From Flavobacterium xinjiangense (GTDB taxonomy: Bacteria; Bacteroidota; Bacteroidia; Flavobacteriales; Flavobacteriaceae), in the NCBI RefSeq assembly GCF_900142885.1, contig NZ_FRCL01000004.1, forward strand, positions 124,001 through 188,000: 64,000 bases of DNA, given 5' to 3'. The notes under the pieces were generated by a model, which had not been told where the DNA came from, searched no databases, and was given only the letters and a program-made list of their open reading frames with translations. The translations under genes were made by a program, and so were the position numbers. The first letter of the stretch is position 1. Every line of letters begins with the position of its first letter. Below are positions 1 through 8,277 of this stretch, in pieces.

Positions 1-384
1 GATGGTACAGAAGTTTCCGTTGGTGTCATTAATTACAAAGGAACCATAACCGTTTTACCAATAACCGAAATAGTTTCCGACAATGATTTCTTCGATTATG
101 AAGCCAAATATTTGGGGAAATCACAGGAAATCACACCTGCGAGAATCTCGGATGAAATGACCCAAAAAGTGAGCGAAATAGCCAAACGCGCGTACGAAGT
201 ACTAAAAATGAAAGGCTTCTCCAGAAGTGAGTTCATAATTGTAAATAACGAACCACACATGTTGGAAATGAACACCATTCCTGGATTAACTACTGAAAGT
301 TTGATTCCCCAACAAGCAAAGGCGGCAGGAATTTCATTGGAAGATTTGTTTTCTAATGCGATAGATTTGGCTTTAAATAACTAA
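1..384 (+). CDS. ddl: D-alanine--D-alanine ligase, C-terminal part (5' end outside the window)
   Basis: The reading frame is open from base 1 and ends at TAA 382-384, so only the last 127 residues are seen. They form the end of an ATP-grasp domain: EVSVGVI near the start, then LEMNTIPGLT, the Asn/Pro-Gly segment that binds Mg-ATP in Ddl enzymes, and a typical tail ending in SNAIDLALNN. Ddl joins two D-alanines in the cytoplasm for the peptidoglycan stem peptide. The next gene starts 9 bp downstream, so co-transcription with the DUF421 gene is likely. Identification is firm; the start lies upstream of the window. Confidence 0.93.
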   Translation, partial: DGTEVSVGVINYKGTITVLPITEIVSDNDFFDYEAKYLGKSQEITPARISDEMTQKVSEIAKRAYEVLKMKGFSRSEFIIVNNEPHMLEMNTIPGLTTESLIPQQAKAAGISLEDLFSNAIDLALNN

Positions 385-393
385 ATTTCCAAT

Positions 394-1086
394 ATGACAG
401 AAATCTTTGAATGGAACCGATTATTATACAATGATTTACCAGAATCCTTTCTTTTAGAAGTCATTTTCCGTTCCACCATAATGTTCACCGTTCTACTTTT
501 GACATTAAAAGTAGCAGGCAAACGGGGTGTCAAGCAATTATCCGTTTTTGAAACGGTGATTATTATCGCTTTAGGTTCAGCAGCTGGAGATCCCATGTTT
601 TATGAGGAAGTTGGAATAATTCCGCCCATAACCGTATTTCTGGTTATTATACTTTTATATCGATTAGTAACCTGGTTAACCGGAAAAAGCAAAAAATTTG
701 AAGAGTTCATTGAAGGAAAAACAGAATGCATAATCAATGAAGGGAAATTTTCAATTGCTACTTTCAAGAAGGAAAGTTTGGCACAAGATGAATTCTTTTC
801 GGAACTTCGCTTGAAATCAGTGGAACATTTAGGTCAGGTAAAAAATGCTTTCATGGAAACCAGTGGTGAAATCAGCGTTTTCTATTATGAAGATAATGAA
901 GTGAAACCAGGATTGCCAATTCTTCCTTTTTTATTTAAACTAAAAAGTAATACTATACCTGTTGAAGGTATTTATTCCTGCACCTTTTGCGGAAATACGG
1001 AAAGCCATAAACCTGGAAATGCTGAATGCAGCGTTTGTGAAAAATTAGAATGGGTAGAAGCCATAAAAACACTCCGAAAAACGTAA
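394..1086 (+). CDS. DUF421/YetF-family membrane protein with a C-terminal four-cysteine motif
   Basis: A 230-residue protein with three hydrophobic segments in the first 95 residues, then a soluble DUF421 domain containing LRLKSVEHLGQVKNAFMETS, the family hallmark. B. subtilis YetF-type proteins share this layout; their molecular role is unclear. After the DUF421 domain there is an added tail with C196-x2-C199 and C212-x2-C215, which looks like a small zinc ribbon. It follows ddl by 9 bp and precedes coaD by 48 bp, so it may belong to one transcript with them. Family assignment is secure; the function is unknown. Confidence 0.85.
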   Translation: MTEIFEWNRLLYNDLPESFLLEVIFRSTIMFTVLLLTLKVAGKRGVKQLSVFETVIIIALGSAAGDPMFYEEVGIIPPITVFLVIILLYRLVTWLTGKSKKFEEFIEGKTECIINEGKFSIATFKKESLAQDEFFSELRLKSVEHLGQVKNAFMETSGEISVFYYEDNEVKPGLPILPFLFKLKSNTIPVEGIYSCTFCGNTESHKPGNAECSVCEKLEWVEAIKTLRKT

Positions 1087-1134
1087 TTAAACATTTGAAT
1101 AAAGCATCAGTTTGATGTAATTATATCTTATAAA

Positions 1135-1593
1135 ATGAGAAAAGCCATATTTCCCGGATCATTCGATCCAATCACATTAGGTCATGAAGACATCATAAAA
1201 AGAAGTATTCCGCTATTTGATGAAATCGTAATTGCCATTGGAATCAATGCCGAAAAAAAATACATGTTTTCACTCGAAGAAAGAAAACGTTTCATTGAAG
1301 AGACCTTCAAAAACGAACCAAAAGTTTCGGTGATTACCTATGAAGGTTTGACGATCGATTTGTGTCATAGAATAAAAGCAGATTTCATACTTCGTGGTTT
1401 GCGTAATCCCGCCGATTTCGAATTTGAAAAAGCTATTGCGCATACCAATCGCCGTTTGTCAAAAATAGAAACCGTCTTTTTATTGACTGCAGCCAGGACT
1501 TCCTATATCAGTTCCAGTATTGTACGAGACGTTATTCGCAATGGCGGACAATACGAAATGCTGGTTCCCGATGCCGTAAGAGTAAAAAAATAG
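1135..1593 (+). CDS. coaD: Phosphopantetheine adenylyltransferase
   Basis: This 152-residue protein is close to the usual CoaD length (about 160). It begins RKAIFPGSFDPITLGHEDII, containing the GSFDPxTxGH nucleotide-binding motif of nucleotidyltransferases, and ends with the ISSSIVRDV motif matching the ISSTxxR signature. The enzyme transfers AMP from ATP to 4'-phosphopantetheine, the penultimate step of coenzyme A synthesis in the cytoplasm. It is the last gene of the ddl-DUF421-coaD group and is followed by a bidirectional terminator hairpin at 1653-1712. Confidence 0.96.
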   Translation: MRKAIFPGSFDPITLGHEDIIKRSIPLFDEIVIAIGINAEKKYMFSLEERKRFIEETFKNEPKVSVITYEGLTIDLCHRIKADFILRGLRNPADFEFEKAIAHTNRRLSKIETVFLLTAARTSYISSSIVRDVIRNGGQYEMLVPDAVRVKK

Positions 1594-1652
1594 TAGTCCG
1601 AATAAATTTGTAAAATGAACTTTAATTCAATTTTATTTATTCACTACATTCA

Positions 1653-1712
1653 AAAAAGTTTGGGATGTATAAGTATTGTTATATCACAAAACTTTTGCAT
1701 CCCAAACTTTTT
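1653..1712. terminator. Bidirectional terminator hairpin between coaD and the lipoprotein gene
   Basis: A 15-bp perfect stem (1653-1667 with 1698-1712) has an A-run on the left and a T-run on the right, so it can work on both strands. The loop is long (30 nt). It lies between the convergent ends of coaD and the 1741-2265 gene. Confidence 0.7.
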
Positions 1713-1740
1713 GAAATTTACATAAAGCCAAATCCCTAAA

Positions 1741-2265
1741 TTAATACGTGATTTTTCCAACAGCATTATGCGTAGACGTGCCGATTCCCGTATCTCCATT
1801 GATACTATATGCGCCATTAGCAATAGATAAATATCCTGTTGCTCCAACAAATCTTCCTGTGCCTCCTGCTACAGTAAAACCTCCAACATAGGTCGCTTCT
1901 AATGCCGAACTAAAGGTTAAAAAAACATTTGTTTGTGTATATAATTCATCTCGATTTGCAGCAACGAGAACATCATTGGATGCAAAATTAACAGTGCCGT
2001 CACCATTATCTACAAGAGCGGTGGCTGTAACAACACCATGAATTTTTCCAAGATGTGTCATTGTGCCTACGAATGTCGATCCAGTTGGAGTGTCAGTAGC
2101 AACAACTGAATTGGAAACATCCCTTTCCACCGGTTTGGCTTTTATACTTTTTGCATTTGTACTTAAAGAAGCAGCAGCTAGTTCAGACTCATCAATTGAA
2201 GATGAATCACAAGATCCGAAAATCATAAAAATGAAACTCGCGAATAGTAATGTTCTGTTTTTCAC
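1741..2265 (-). CDS. Small exported lipoprotein of unknown function (GTG start)
   Basis: A 174-residue protein with a lipoprotein signal: basic start, hydrophobic stretch, then the lipobox FGSC, followed by an acidic/serine linker (DSSSIDESEL). The mature part is rich in G, T, V and A and contains FVGTMTHLGKIHG and GGTGRFVGATGYLS. The GGTGRF/GATG pattern is shared by small secreted beta-barrel-like proteins resembling allene-oxide-cyclase or DUF3224 folds, but I cannot assign a family. The only start giving a full signal peptide is GTG at 2263-2265. It probably sits at the cell envelope. Divergent from phnA, convergent with coaD. Confidence 0.75.
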   Translation of the reverse strand: MKNRTLLFASFIFMIFGSCDSSSIDESELAAASLSTNAKSIKAKPVERDVSNSVVATDTPTGSTFVGTMTHLGKIHGVVTATALVDNGDGTVNFASNDVLVAANRDELYTQTNVFLTFSSALEATYVGGFTVAGGTGRFVGATGYLSIANGAYSINGDTGIGTSTHNAVGKITY

Positions 2266-2452
2266 AATGTTATCCTTTTAATTATTAAAAAGATTAAATA
2301 TAAATATAATAATTCACCAAAAAGCAAATTTACCAAATAAAGTGCTCTATTTCAGTTCTTTATGATATTTAACAAGGTTTTATATATAAATTATAATTGT
2401 TGTAAAAAACATTATTTAGCATTACTTTCACCAAAAATAAAAGCCTTTAATC

Positions 2453-3031
2453 ATGAGTGTAGAAAGAGAATTAAATAAACGCAGCGGATCAAAATGTGAA
2501 CTTTGTGGCGCAACGGAAAACCTAAAAGTTTATGAGGTGCTTCCCACAAAAAAAGGTGGACTCGATGAAAGCATCATGTCTTGCAGTACTTGTATTGATC
2601 AAATAGAAAATGCAGGGCATGAAGATTTAAACCACTGGAGATGTCTAAACGACAGCATGTGGAGCGAACATATTCCGGTACAGGTCGTTTCTTGGAGAAT
2701 GTTAAGCCGATTACGTAAAAATGGATGGCCGCAAGAGTTGTTGGAGCAAATGTATTTTGACGAAGATACTTTAGCATGGGCTCAGGCAACTGGTGAAGGA
2801 GAAGATGATGAAAATAAAATTATACACCGCGATAGCAACGGAGTAATTTTGGAGCATGGTGATTCAGTAGTTTTAATCAAAGATTTGAAGGTAAAAGGAT
2901 CGAGCATGGTTGCCAAACAAGGTACAGCAGTTCGTAACATTCGTTTAGATCATGAAAACGCTGAATATATAGAAGGAAAAGTAGATGGTCAGACTATTGT
3001 AATTATTACACAATACGTCAAAAAAACATAG
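2453..3031 (+). CDS. PhnA-domain zinc-ribbon protein
   Basis: A 192-residue protein beginning VERELNKRSGSKCELCGATE, the N-terminal zinc-ribbon of the PhnA (YjdM) family; a second Cys pair follows in SCSTC. The C-terminal 70 residues (DSNGVILEHGDSVVLIKDLK through GSSMVAKQGTAVRNI) are the PhnA domain proper. E. coli PhnA is only about 110 residues; this longer form has a middle segment (about 60-120) between zinc ribbon and domain. Despite the name, a role in phosphonate breakdown is not established and no phosphonate genes are nearby. It stands alone and ends at a strong terminator. Confidence 0.88.
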   Translation: MSVERELNKRSGSKCELCGATENLKVYEVLPTKKGGLDESIMSCSTCIDQIENAGHEDLNHWRCLNDSMWSEHIPVQVVSWRMLSRLRKNGWPQELLEQMYFDEDTLAWAQATGEGEDDENKIIHRDSNGVILEHGDSVVLIKDLKVKGSSMVAKQGTAVRNIRLDHENAEYIEGKVDGQTIVIITQYVKKT

Positions 3032-3047
3032 TCAAATTAGTTTGCAG

Positions 3048-3063
3048 TCCCGATATTTCGGGA
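3048..3063. repeat. Short palindrome TCCCGA-N4-TCGGGA
   Basis: A 16-bp intergenic palindrome with perfect 6-bp arms. A related, fully palindromic copy (TCCCGAAGCTTCGGGA) is at 60248-60263. The shared arms suggest a dispersed short repeat. Confidence 0.55.
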
Positions 3064-3088
3064 TAAGTGATCAGTGACTTATTTATAA

Positions 3089-3135
3089 TAAAAAATCGTT
3101 AACAGTAAATCAAATTTACTGTTAACGATTTTTTA
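3089..3135. terminator. Bidirectional terminator after phnA and the dbpA-like gene
   Basis: A perfect 21-bp stem (3089-3109 with 3115-3135), 5-nt loop, with an A-run at the left foot and a T-run at the right foot. It serves both the plus-strand PhnA gene and the minus-strand helicase gene. Confidence 0.9.
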
Positions 3136-3174
3136 TTGGCATAATGTTTTTTTTACTGAGCACTAAAAACTTTA

Positions 3175-4524
3175 TTAAATGTCTTCTTCCTTTTTAACCA
3201 CTTTTCGAGCCACTTCAATTTTGAACTTCTTGCCTTTCATTTTTTCATCTTTAATGGCATGAAGCAAGTCTTTCACTTTGTTGAATTTCACGGCAGCAAA
3301 AGAGATAAAATCTTTTACTTCGATTAATCCTAAATCTCCTTTTTCCAGTTTTCCTTTTTGAGAAAAGAAACCTACAATATCAATTTTATTCAGTTTATTT
3401 TTCTTTCCGCCGCTGATGTAAATAGTCTGAAATTCTGGCGGTTTTGGCAATGATGTAGAATTTTCCACTTTCAAAGCTTCCATACCATAATCAATATAGT
3501 CCATCTTTTTCTCGCTTTCGTGAGCAATGATGTAAGCGGTTCCAGAAGCAAGCATACGCGCCGTTCTACCGTTTCTATGCGTAAATTCGTCTTCTTTTGA
3601 TGGCAAATGATAATGAATTACATGATTCATTTCAGGGATATCAAGTCCACGAGCCGCTAAATCTGTTGTGATTAAATAACTAACACTTCCATTACGAAAT
3701 TGGATTAGCGCCCGCTCTCTTTCGTCCTGATCCATTCCGCCATGATAGTAGGTAGAATAAATGCCTTTTTCGTTCAAAGTATCACTGATGCGTTCAGCAG
3801 CATCACGATGATTACAAAAAACAATAGCCGATTGTGATTTCAAAGAACAAATCAAGTTGAACAAACTTCCTATTTTGTCTTTTTCTTTCGAAACGACCAT
3901 TTTCATGGACAGGTTCGATTCTTCCACGTTTTCTGGAATAAAGTCCAAAATTGTTGGATTTACCACTCTGGTATATCTTGGAATCTCAATATCAGAAGTT
4001 GCTGAAACCAAAACTCGTTTATTCAATTTCGTTAATTTCCCAATGATAAAAGACATTTGCTCATGGAAACCCAATTGCAATGATTTATCAAATTCATCCA
4101 GAATCAACGTTTGTATTTTATCCGTACGGAAAGTTCCTCTGTCAATATGATCTGCAATTCTTCCTGGCGTTCCTATTAAAACAGCTGGTGGATTGCTTAA
4201 ATTCTTTATTTCAGTATCAATGGAATGTCCGCCGTAGCACACATTGACTTTATAATCAGTTCCCATTTTTTTCCATACTTGTTCAATCTGCAATCCTAAT
4301 TCACGAGATGGAACTAAAATCAGACACTGAACCGATTGGAATTCCGGCTGTAACATTTCTAAAATAGGCAATAAAAAGGCCAGAGTTTTACCAGAACCTG
4401 TTGGCGAAAGCAATAAAACATTATTATCATTCAAGATAGCATCTTGGGCTACTTCCTGCATTTCGTTTAGGCTTTCAATACCTAAATTCAAAAGTATATT
4501 GTTGGAATGGTGTTTCTTATTCAT
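3175..4524 (-). CDS. dbpA: DEAD-box RNA helicase, DbpA-like
   Basis: A 449-residue protein with a Q motif (LNEMQEVAQ), Walker A SPTGSGKT (about 40-47), motif II written DEFD instead of DEAD, motif III SAT, and motif VI HRNGRTAR. The C-terminal 75 residues (TIYISGGKKNKLNKIDIVGF onward) match the DbpA RNA-binding domain, which in E. coli targets the enzyme to hairpin 92 of 23S rRNA during large-subunit assembly. The start is fixed by the Q motif. A perfect -7 element ends 5 nt before the ATG, so the mRNA looks leaderless. The DEFD variant is mild and probably active. Confidence 0.9.
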   Translation of the reverse strand: MNKKHHSNNILLNLGIESLNEMQEVAQDAILNDNNVLLLSPTGSGKTLAFLLPILEMLQPEFQSVQCLILVPSRELGLQIEQVWKKMGTDYKVNVCYGGHSIDTEIKNLSNPPAVLIGTPGRIADHIDRGTFRTDKIQTLILDEFDKSLQLGFHEQMSFIIGKLTKLNKRVLVSATSDIEIPRYTRVVNPTILDFIPENVEESNLSMKMVVSKEKDKIGSLFNLICSLKSQSAIVFCNHRDAAERISDTLNEKGIYSTYYHGGMDQDERERALIQFRNGSVSYLITTDLAARGLDIPEMNHVIHYHLPSKEDEFTHRNGRTARMLASGTAYIIAHESEKKMDYIDYGMEALKVENSTSLPKPPEFQTIYISGGKKNKLNKIDIVGFFSQKGKLEKGDLGLIEVKDFISFAAVKFNKVKDLLHAIKDEKMKGKKFKIEVARKVVKKEEDI

Positions 4525-4528
4525 TTTG

Positions 4529-4536
4529 CAAAGGTA
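4529..4536 (-). promoter_or_regulatory. -7 element of the dbpA-like gene (leaderless geometry)
   Basis: TACCTTTG on the minus strand matches TAnnTTTG exactly. Its final G is 5 nt from the A of the start codon, where transcription would be expected to begin. Confidence 0.6.
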
Positions 4537-4618
4537 ATTTATAATTTTGAGTTATGAATTCTCATTTTTACTATTATTTTTTTTGAAATTGGTATTTACA
4601 GAGTCATCGAAAATATAG

Positions 4619-4626
4619 TATATTTG
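4619..4626 (+). promoter_or_regulatory. -7 element of the M14 peptidase gene
   Basis: TATATTTG matches the Bacteroidota TAnnTTTG consensus, 25 nt before the ATG. No clear -33 TTG at the usual spacing. Confidence 0.5.
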
Positions 4627-4650
4627 GTTTCCGTTTTTTAAAACTTAGCT

Positions 4651-6381
4651 ATGAGATTTTTCACTATTCCATTATTGTTTCTTACCATTTCCCTATTTGC
4701 ACAAAACACCAATAAATACGATACTTTTTTCGAAAAAGGAAACGGAAACCAATCGGCCACCTATCAAGAAACAATCGCGTATTACAAACTTTTGGCCAAT
4801 GATTTCCCTACCATAAAAATGCAGGAAATGGGCCTGACTGACAGTGGAGAACGTTTGCACATAGTGACTTTCAACCCTGAAAAACAATTTGATTTTAAAG
4901 AAATTCAAAAAAACAAAGCTGTGATTCTCGTTAATAACGGAATTCATGCCGGCGAACCAGACGGAATTGATGCAAGCATGCAGTTGTTTCGTGATTTGGC
5001 TGTGGGAAAAATAAAAACGCCAAAAAACACGGTCATCGTTTGTATTCCCATTTATAACATTGGCGGAGCTTTAAATAGAAATTCCACTTCAAGAGTCAAT
5101 CAGGATGGCCCTGAAGAATATGGTTTTCGCGGCAACGCCAGAAACTATGATTTGAATCGAGATTTCATCAAATCAGATACACGAAACACAAAAAGTTTTG
5201 TAGAAATTTTTCATAAAATAAATGCAGATGTTTTTATCGACAACCATGTCAGTAACGGTTCCGATTACCAATACAAACTAACATATATCATGACGCAACA
5301 CAATAAATTAGGCACTATTTTAGGTAATTTTCTAAATACCGAAATGATGCCTGCGTTAGTCAAAGACTTGCAAAAAAAGAAAATAGAAATAACTCCCTAT
5401 GTCAATTCTTTTTCAGATACGCCAGACAAAGGTTTTGGTCAGTTTTTTGAAAGCCCACGATTTGCAACGGGTTATACTTCCCTATTCAACACCATTGGAT
5501 TTGTGGTAGAAACGCACATGCTGAAAAAATATGCAGATCGCGTGAAAGTAACTTACGAATATATGAGATCTGCCATTGATTATACGGATGCTAATTTTGA
5601 AAAAATCAAAGACTTGCGTTTGAAAAATGAGGAACAATACCAACCCAAAAAATCATACACCTTACAATGGGAAATTGACAGCACAAAAAAAACAACCTTT
5701 CCGTTTTTAGGATACGAAGCCATTTATAAAAAAAGTGATGTAACATCAGGAAACCGTTTGTTTTATGACCGAACAAAACCATACAAAAAAGACATTCCGT
5801 ATATCAAGGAATTCAAATCTGTAAAAGAGATAATTATCCCGACTGCATATATTATTCCCAAAGGGTTCTGGCCCGTAATCGATTTATTAAAAAGTAATAC
5901 AATAACATATACGCAACTAAAAAACGATACCATAATTGAAATAGAAAGTTATAAAATTGCCGATTTCAAAACAACAACATCGGCTTACGAAGGTCATTAT
6001 TTACATCGAAATACAAAAATAACTTCTAAAATAGAAAAAGTAACTTTCGCCAAAGGGGATTATATTATTCCAACGCAACAAAAGGGAATTAAATACTTGC
6101 TAGAAACTATGGAGCCAGAAGGAATTGATTCTTTTTTTAATTGGAATTTTTTCGATACGATGCTACAGCAAAAAGAAGGATATTCCGACTATGTTTTTGA
6201 AGATACTGCGGCGAAAATTCTAGAAGAAAATCCAACGCTAAAATCCGAATTTGAACACCAAAAACAGACTGATAGTTCGCTTATCAATAAACCTGAAGAA
6301 CAACTGGACTGGGTTTACAAGCATTCCGTTTATTATGAAAAGGCACATTTACAATATCCCATTTACCGTATTTTACAATAA
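4651..6381 (+). CDS. Exported M14-family zinc carboxypeptidase
   Basis: A 576-residue protein with a Sec signal peptide (MRFFTIPLLFLTISLFAQ). The peptidase domain (about 35-320) shows the M14 zinc site NGIHAGEPDG (His and Glu), the substrate-binding NARNYDLNRDF, the third ligand in FIDNHVSNGSD, and the catalytic Glu in VVETHMLKKY. The C-terminal 250 residues are a family-specific beta region without known motif. It should cleave C-terminal residues or small peptides in the periplasm or outside. Own promoter at 4619-4626; monocistronic. Confidence 0.88.
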   Translation: MRFFTIPLLFLTISLFAQNTNKYDTFFEKGNGNQSATYQETIAYYKLLANDFPTIKMQEMGLTDSGERLHIVTFNPEKQFDFKEIQKNKAVILVNNGIHAGEPDGIDASMQLFRDLAVGKIKTPKNTVIVCIPIYNIGGALNRNSTSRVNQDGPEEYGFRGNARNYDLNRDFIKSDTRNTKSFVEIFHKINADVFIDNHVSNGSDYQYKLTYIMTQHNKLGTILGNFLNTEMMPALVKDLQKKKIEITPYVNSFSDTPDKGFGQFFESPRFATGYTSLFNTIGFVVETHMLKKYADRVKVTYEYMRSAIDYTDANFEKIKDLRLKNEEQYQPKKSYTLQWEIDSTKKTTFPFLGYEAIYKKSDVTSGNRLFYDRTKPYKKDIPYIKEFKSVKEIIIPTAYIIPKGFWPVIDLLKSNTITYTQLKNDTIIEIESYKIADFKTTTSAYEGHYLHRNTKITSKIEKVTFAKGDYIIPTQQKGIKYLLETMEPEGIDSFFNWNFFDTMLQQKEGYSDYVFEDTAAKILEENPTLKSEFEHQKQTDSSLINKPEEQLDWVYKHSVYYEKAHLQYPIYRILQ

Positions 6382-6405
6382 AAACAATCCTTTTGGAACG
6401 TTAAT

Positions 6406-6468
6406 TAAACACGAATTTCACGAATTCACACGAATAAATTTGTGATAATTCGTGAAATTCGTGTTTAA
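6406..6468. repeat. Long palindromic repeat, copy 1, between convergent genes
   Basis: Perfect 21-bp inverted arms (6406-6426 and 6448-6468) around a 21-nt centre that itself holds CAC/GTG complementary ends. The core word ACACGAATTTC is shared with the copy at 26376-26435. It sits between the convergent M14 and Nudix genes, where no other terminator is seen, so it may also stop transcription. Confidence 0.8.
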
Positions 6469-6538
6469 CTTTAAATATCTACTTACAAAGCAATGTAAAA
6501 CTGTTTAATCAGTGTTATTGGTGTCCAGAGCGTAACTC

Positions 6539-7141
6539 TTATCTCAGGAGTTTTTCTTCTTCAAATAATAATTTTATGTTTTCATAGGAGTTTTTTAAAG
6601 CCTCCGGGATTTGATCTGGATTTAACCAAGCCACTTTTTCAATTCCTTCTTCCAGTTGTCCCTGAGGCGTGCCTTCAAAATCAGAATGCATTTCGAACCA
6701 ATGCGTAATTTTCAGTTTATATTTTCCATTACGTCTAAAAACGTGATACGTTTTTTGCAGTTTGTGTTTTATGGATAAGAGATTAACTCCGGTTTCTTCC
6801 TCTACTTCACGCATGGCCGTGTCTTCAATTTCTTCCCCTTTTTCAATTCCGCCTTTGGGTAAATCCCATTTTCCGTTTCTAAAAATAAATAAAACCTCTC
6901 CTTTTTTATTGTAAACCAAGCCTCCTCCAGCTTTAGTAACCGGAATTTTAGCTTTCAAAGTCTTCATAATCTCCCTTTCATCAGGATGATATAAGTAGGC
7001 TTTTTGAATTTTATTTTGAAATATTTTCACTATAAGTTGCTCTATGTCAATACTCTCTAACAAGAATAATTGAAAATCTGTCTCTTTAGAGATGTGATTT
7101 GTCAAAAAAAGTGGTTTGTCGTTAACAAAAACTTTATACAT
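6539..7141 (-). CDS. Nudix hydrolase
   Basis: A 200-residue protein with a complete Nudix box at about 97-119: GGIEKGEEIEDTAMREVEEE followed by TG, which gives GX5EX7REUXEEXGU. Such enzymes hydrolyse nucleoside diphosphates linked to another group; the substrate cannot be read from sequence. The N-terminal 70 residues are a lineage-specific extension. The frame is open further upstream to 7303, but that would overlap pyrE; the start MYKVFVNDKP at 7141 leaves 7 bp between the two divergent start codons. C-terminal part reads into a convergent intergenic palindrome. Confidence 0.88.
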   Translation of the reverse strand: MYKVFVNDKPLFLTNHISKETDFQLFLLESIDIEQLIVKIFQNKIQKAYLYHPDEREIMKTLKAKIPVTKAGGGLVYNKKGEVLFIFRNGKWDLPKGGIEKGEEIEDTAMREVEEETGVNLLSIKHKLQKTYHVFRRNGKYKLKITHWFEMHSDFEGTPQGQLEEGIEKVAWLNPDQIPEALKNSYENIKLLFEEEKLLR

Positions 7142-7144
7142 TTG
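7137..7144 (+). promoter_or_regulatory. pyrE promoter inside the Nudix start codon
   Basis: TACATTTG matches TAnnTTTG exactly, with TTTG 18 bp upstream (7115-7118) as a -33 element. It overlaps the Nudix start codon and ends 5 nt before the pyrE ATG, predicting a leaderless pyrE transcript. Confidence 0.65.
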
Positions 7145-7148
7145 TACT

Positions 7149-7790
7149 ATGATTTTTAATAAAGAGACAGCCGAAAAAACAGCCGAATTGCTTTTGCAAA
7201 TAAATGCAATTAAATTGAATCCAGGAAATCCTTTTACATGGGCTTCCGGATGGAAATCGCCAATATATTGCGATAACCGTTTAATCCTCTCATTTCCAGC
7301 CATAAGAAATTATGTCCGCGATGAATTTGCCAAAAATATTGAAAAACAATTTGGTAAACCTGATGTTATTGCTGGTGTTGCCACTGGAGCAATAGGAATT
7401 GGTATGCTAGTTGCAGAGAGTTTAGGATTACCGTTTGTGTATGTTCGCCCAGAAGCAAAAAAACACGGACGATTAAACCAAGTGGAAGGTTTTTTGCAAA
7501 AAGGACAAAATGTAGTCGTTGTAGAGGATTTGATAAGCACTGGAAATAGCAGTTTACTTGCCGTTGAAGCTTTACGCGCAGCAGGAGCAAACATAAAAGG
7601 GATGGCAGCAATATTCACTTATGGATTTGATGTTGCAGAACAAAATTTTAAAAATGCCAATATCGATTTATTGACATTGAGCAATTATCAAAATTTGTTG
7701 AATTTGGCCGTTGCCAAAAAATATATTACGGAACAAGAAGAACAAACTTTAAGAGAATGGAACGTGAGTCCATCAACTTGGAACATCTAA
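7149..7790 (+). CDS. pyrE: Orotate phosphoribosyltransferase
   Basis: A 213-residue enzyme starting MIFNKETAEKTAELLLQINA. The PRPP-binding loop VVVEDLISTGNS lies at about 123-134, and FTWASGWKSPIYCDNR and YVRPEAKKHGR are PyrE signatures. It makes OMP from orotate and PRPP in pyrimidine synthesis. An in-frame TTG at 7116 would lengthen it but falls within the promoter and Nudix gene. The next gene (SRPBCC) follows 26 bp downstream in the same direction. The -7 element ends 5 nt before the ATG. Confidence 0.95.
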   Translation: MIFNKETAEKTAELLLQINAIKLNPGNPFTWASGWKSPIYCDNRLILSFPAIRNYVRDEFAKNIEKQFGKPDVIAGVATGAIGIGMLVAESLGLPFVYVRPEAKKHGRLNQVEGFLQKGQNVVVVEDLISTGNSSLLAVEALRAAGANIKGMAAIFTYGFDVAEQNFKNANIDLLTLSNYQNLLNLAVAKKYITEQEEQTLREWNVSPSTWNI

Positions 7791-7816
7791 ATAGAAATTC
7801 AATACTATAAAAACAT

Positions 7817-8209
7817 ATGAACTTAGAAAGTCCAAAAGTTACTGTCGAAAAATCAGCACAAGAATTATTTGATTTATTGAGCAATGTCCAAAATTTCGAA
7901 AAATTAATGCCTGAAAATATTGCGAAATTTGAAGTTATCGGTGACGATGCTTTTATTTTTGGATTGAAAGGTATGCCGGAAATAAAATTAAAAATGAAAG
8001 AAAAAGTAGCACCAAACAAAATTGTTTTGGGAGCTGCAAGTGATAAACTTCCATTTACATTAGTTGCTAATATTAATGCAATTACTGATAATTCGAGTGA
8101 TGTTAAACTTGATTTTGAAGGAGATTTTAATCCTATGATGGCAATGATGATAAAAGGTCCAATTGGGAAATTTATTGAAACTTTAGCCACTAATATGGTA
8201 AAATTGTAG
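7817..8209 (+). CDS. SRPBCC-fold (polyketide-cyclase-like) protein
   Basis: A 130-residue protein with the start-type pattern of the SRPBCC/Bet v1 fold: KVTVEKSAQELFDLLSNVQN followed by FEKLMPENIAKFEVIGDDAF, an alternating beta core, and a long C-terminal helix (PIGKFIETLATNMVKL). These proteins form a hydrophobic ligand pocket; no ligand or reaction can be deduced. It follows pyrE by 26 bp and likely shares its transcript, ending at the hairpin 8233-8277. Confidence 0.82.
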   Translation: MNLESPKVTVEKSAQELFDLLSNVQNFEKLMPENIAKFEVIGDDAFIFGLKGMPEIKLKMKEKVAPNKIVLGAASDKLPFTLVANINAITDNSSDVKLDFEGDFNPMMAMMIKGPIGKFIETLATNMVKL

Positions 8210-8232
8210 TCAATACAAAACCTGAAATGAAG

Positions 8233-8277
8233 ATGTTTAAGATTGAAATCGAAATTCAATCTTAAACATTTTTTTTT
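8233..8277. terminator. Bidirectional terminator between the SRPBCC gene and birA
   Basis: A perfect 15-bp stem (8233-8247 with 8255-8269), 7-nt loop, then a run of T to 8277. The T-run overlaps the birA stop codon on the other strand. Confidence 0.85.

Noticed and set aside
7142..7303. N-terminal extension of the Nudix protein
   Set aside because: It lies wholly within the pyrE gene on the other strand; MYKVFVND is the credible start.
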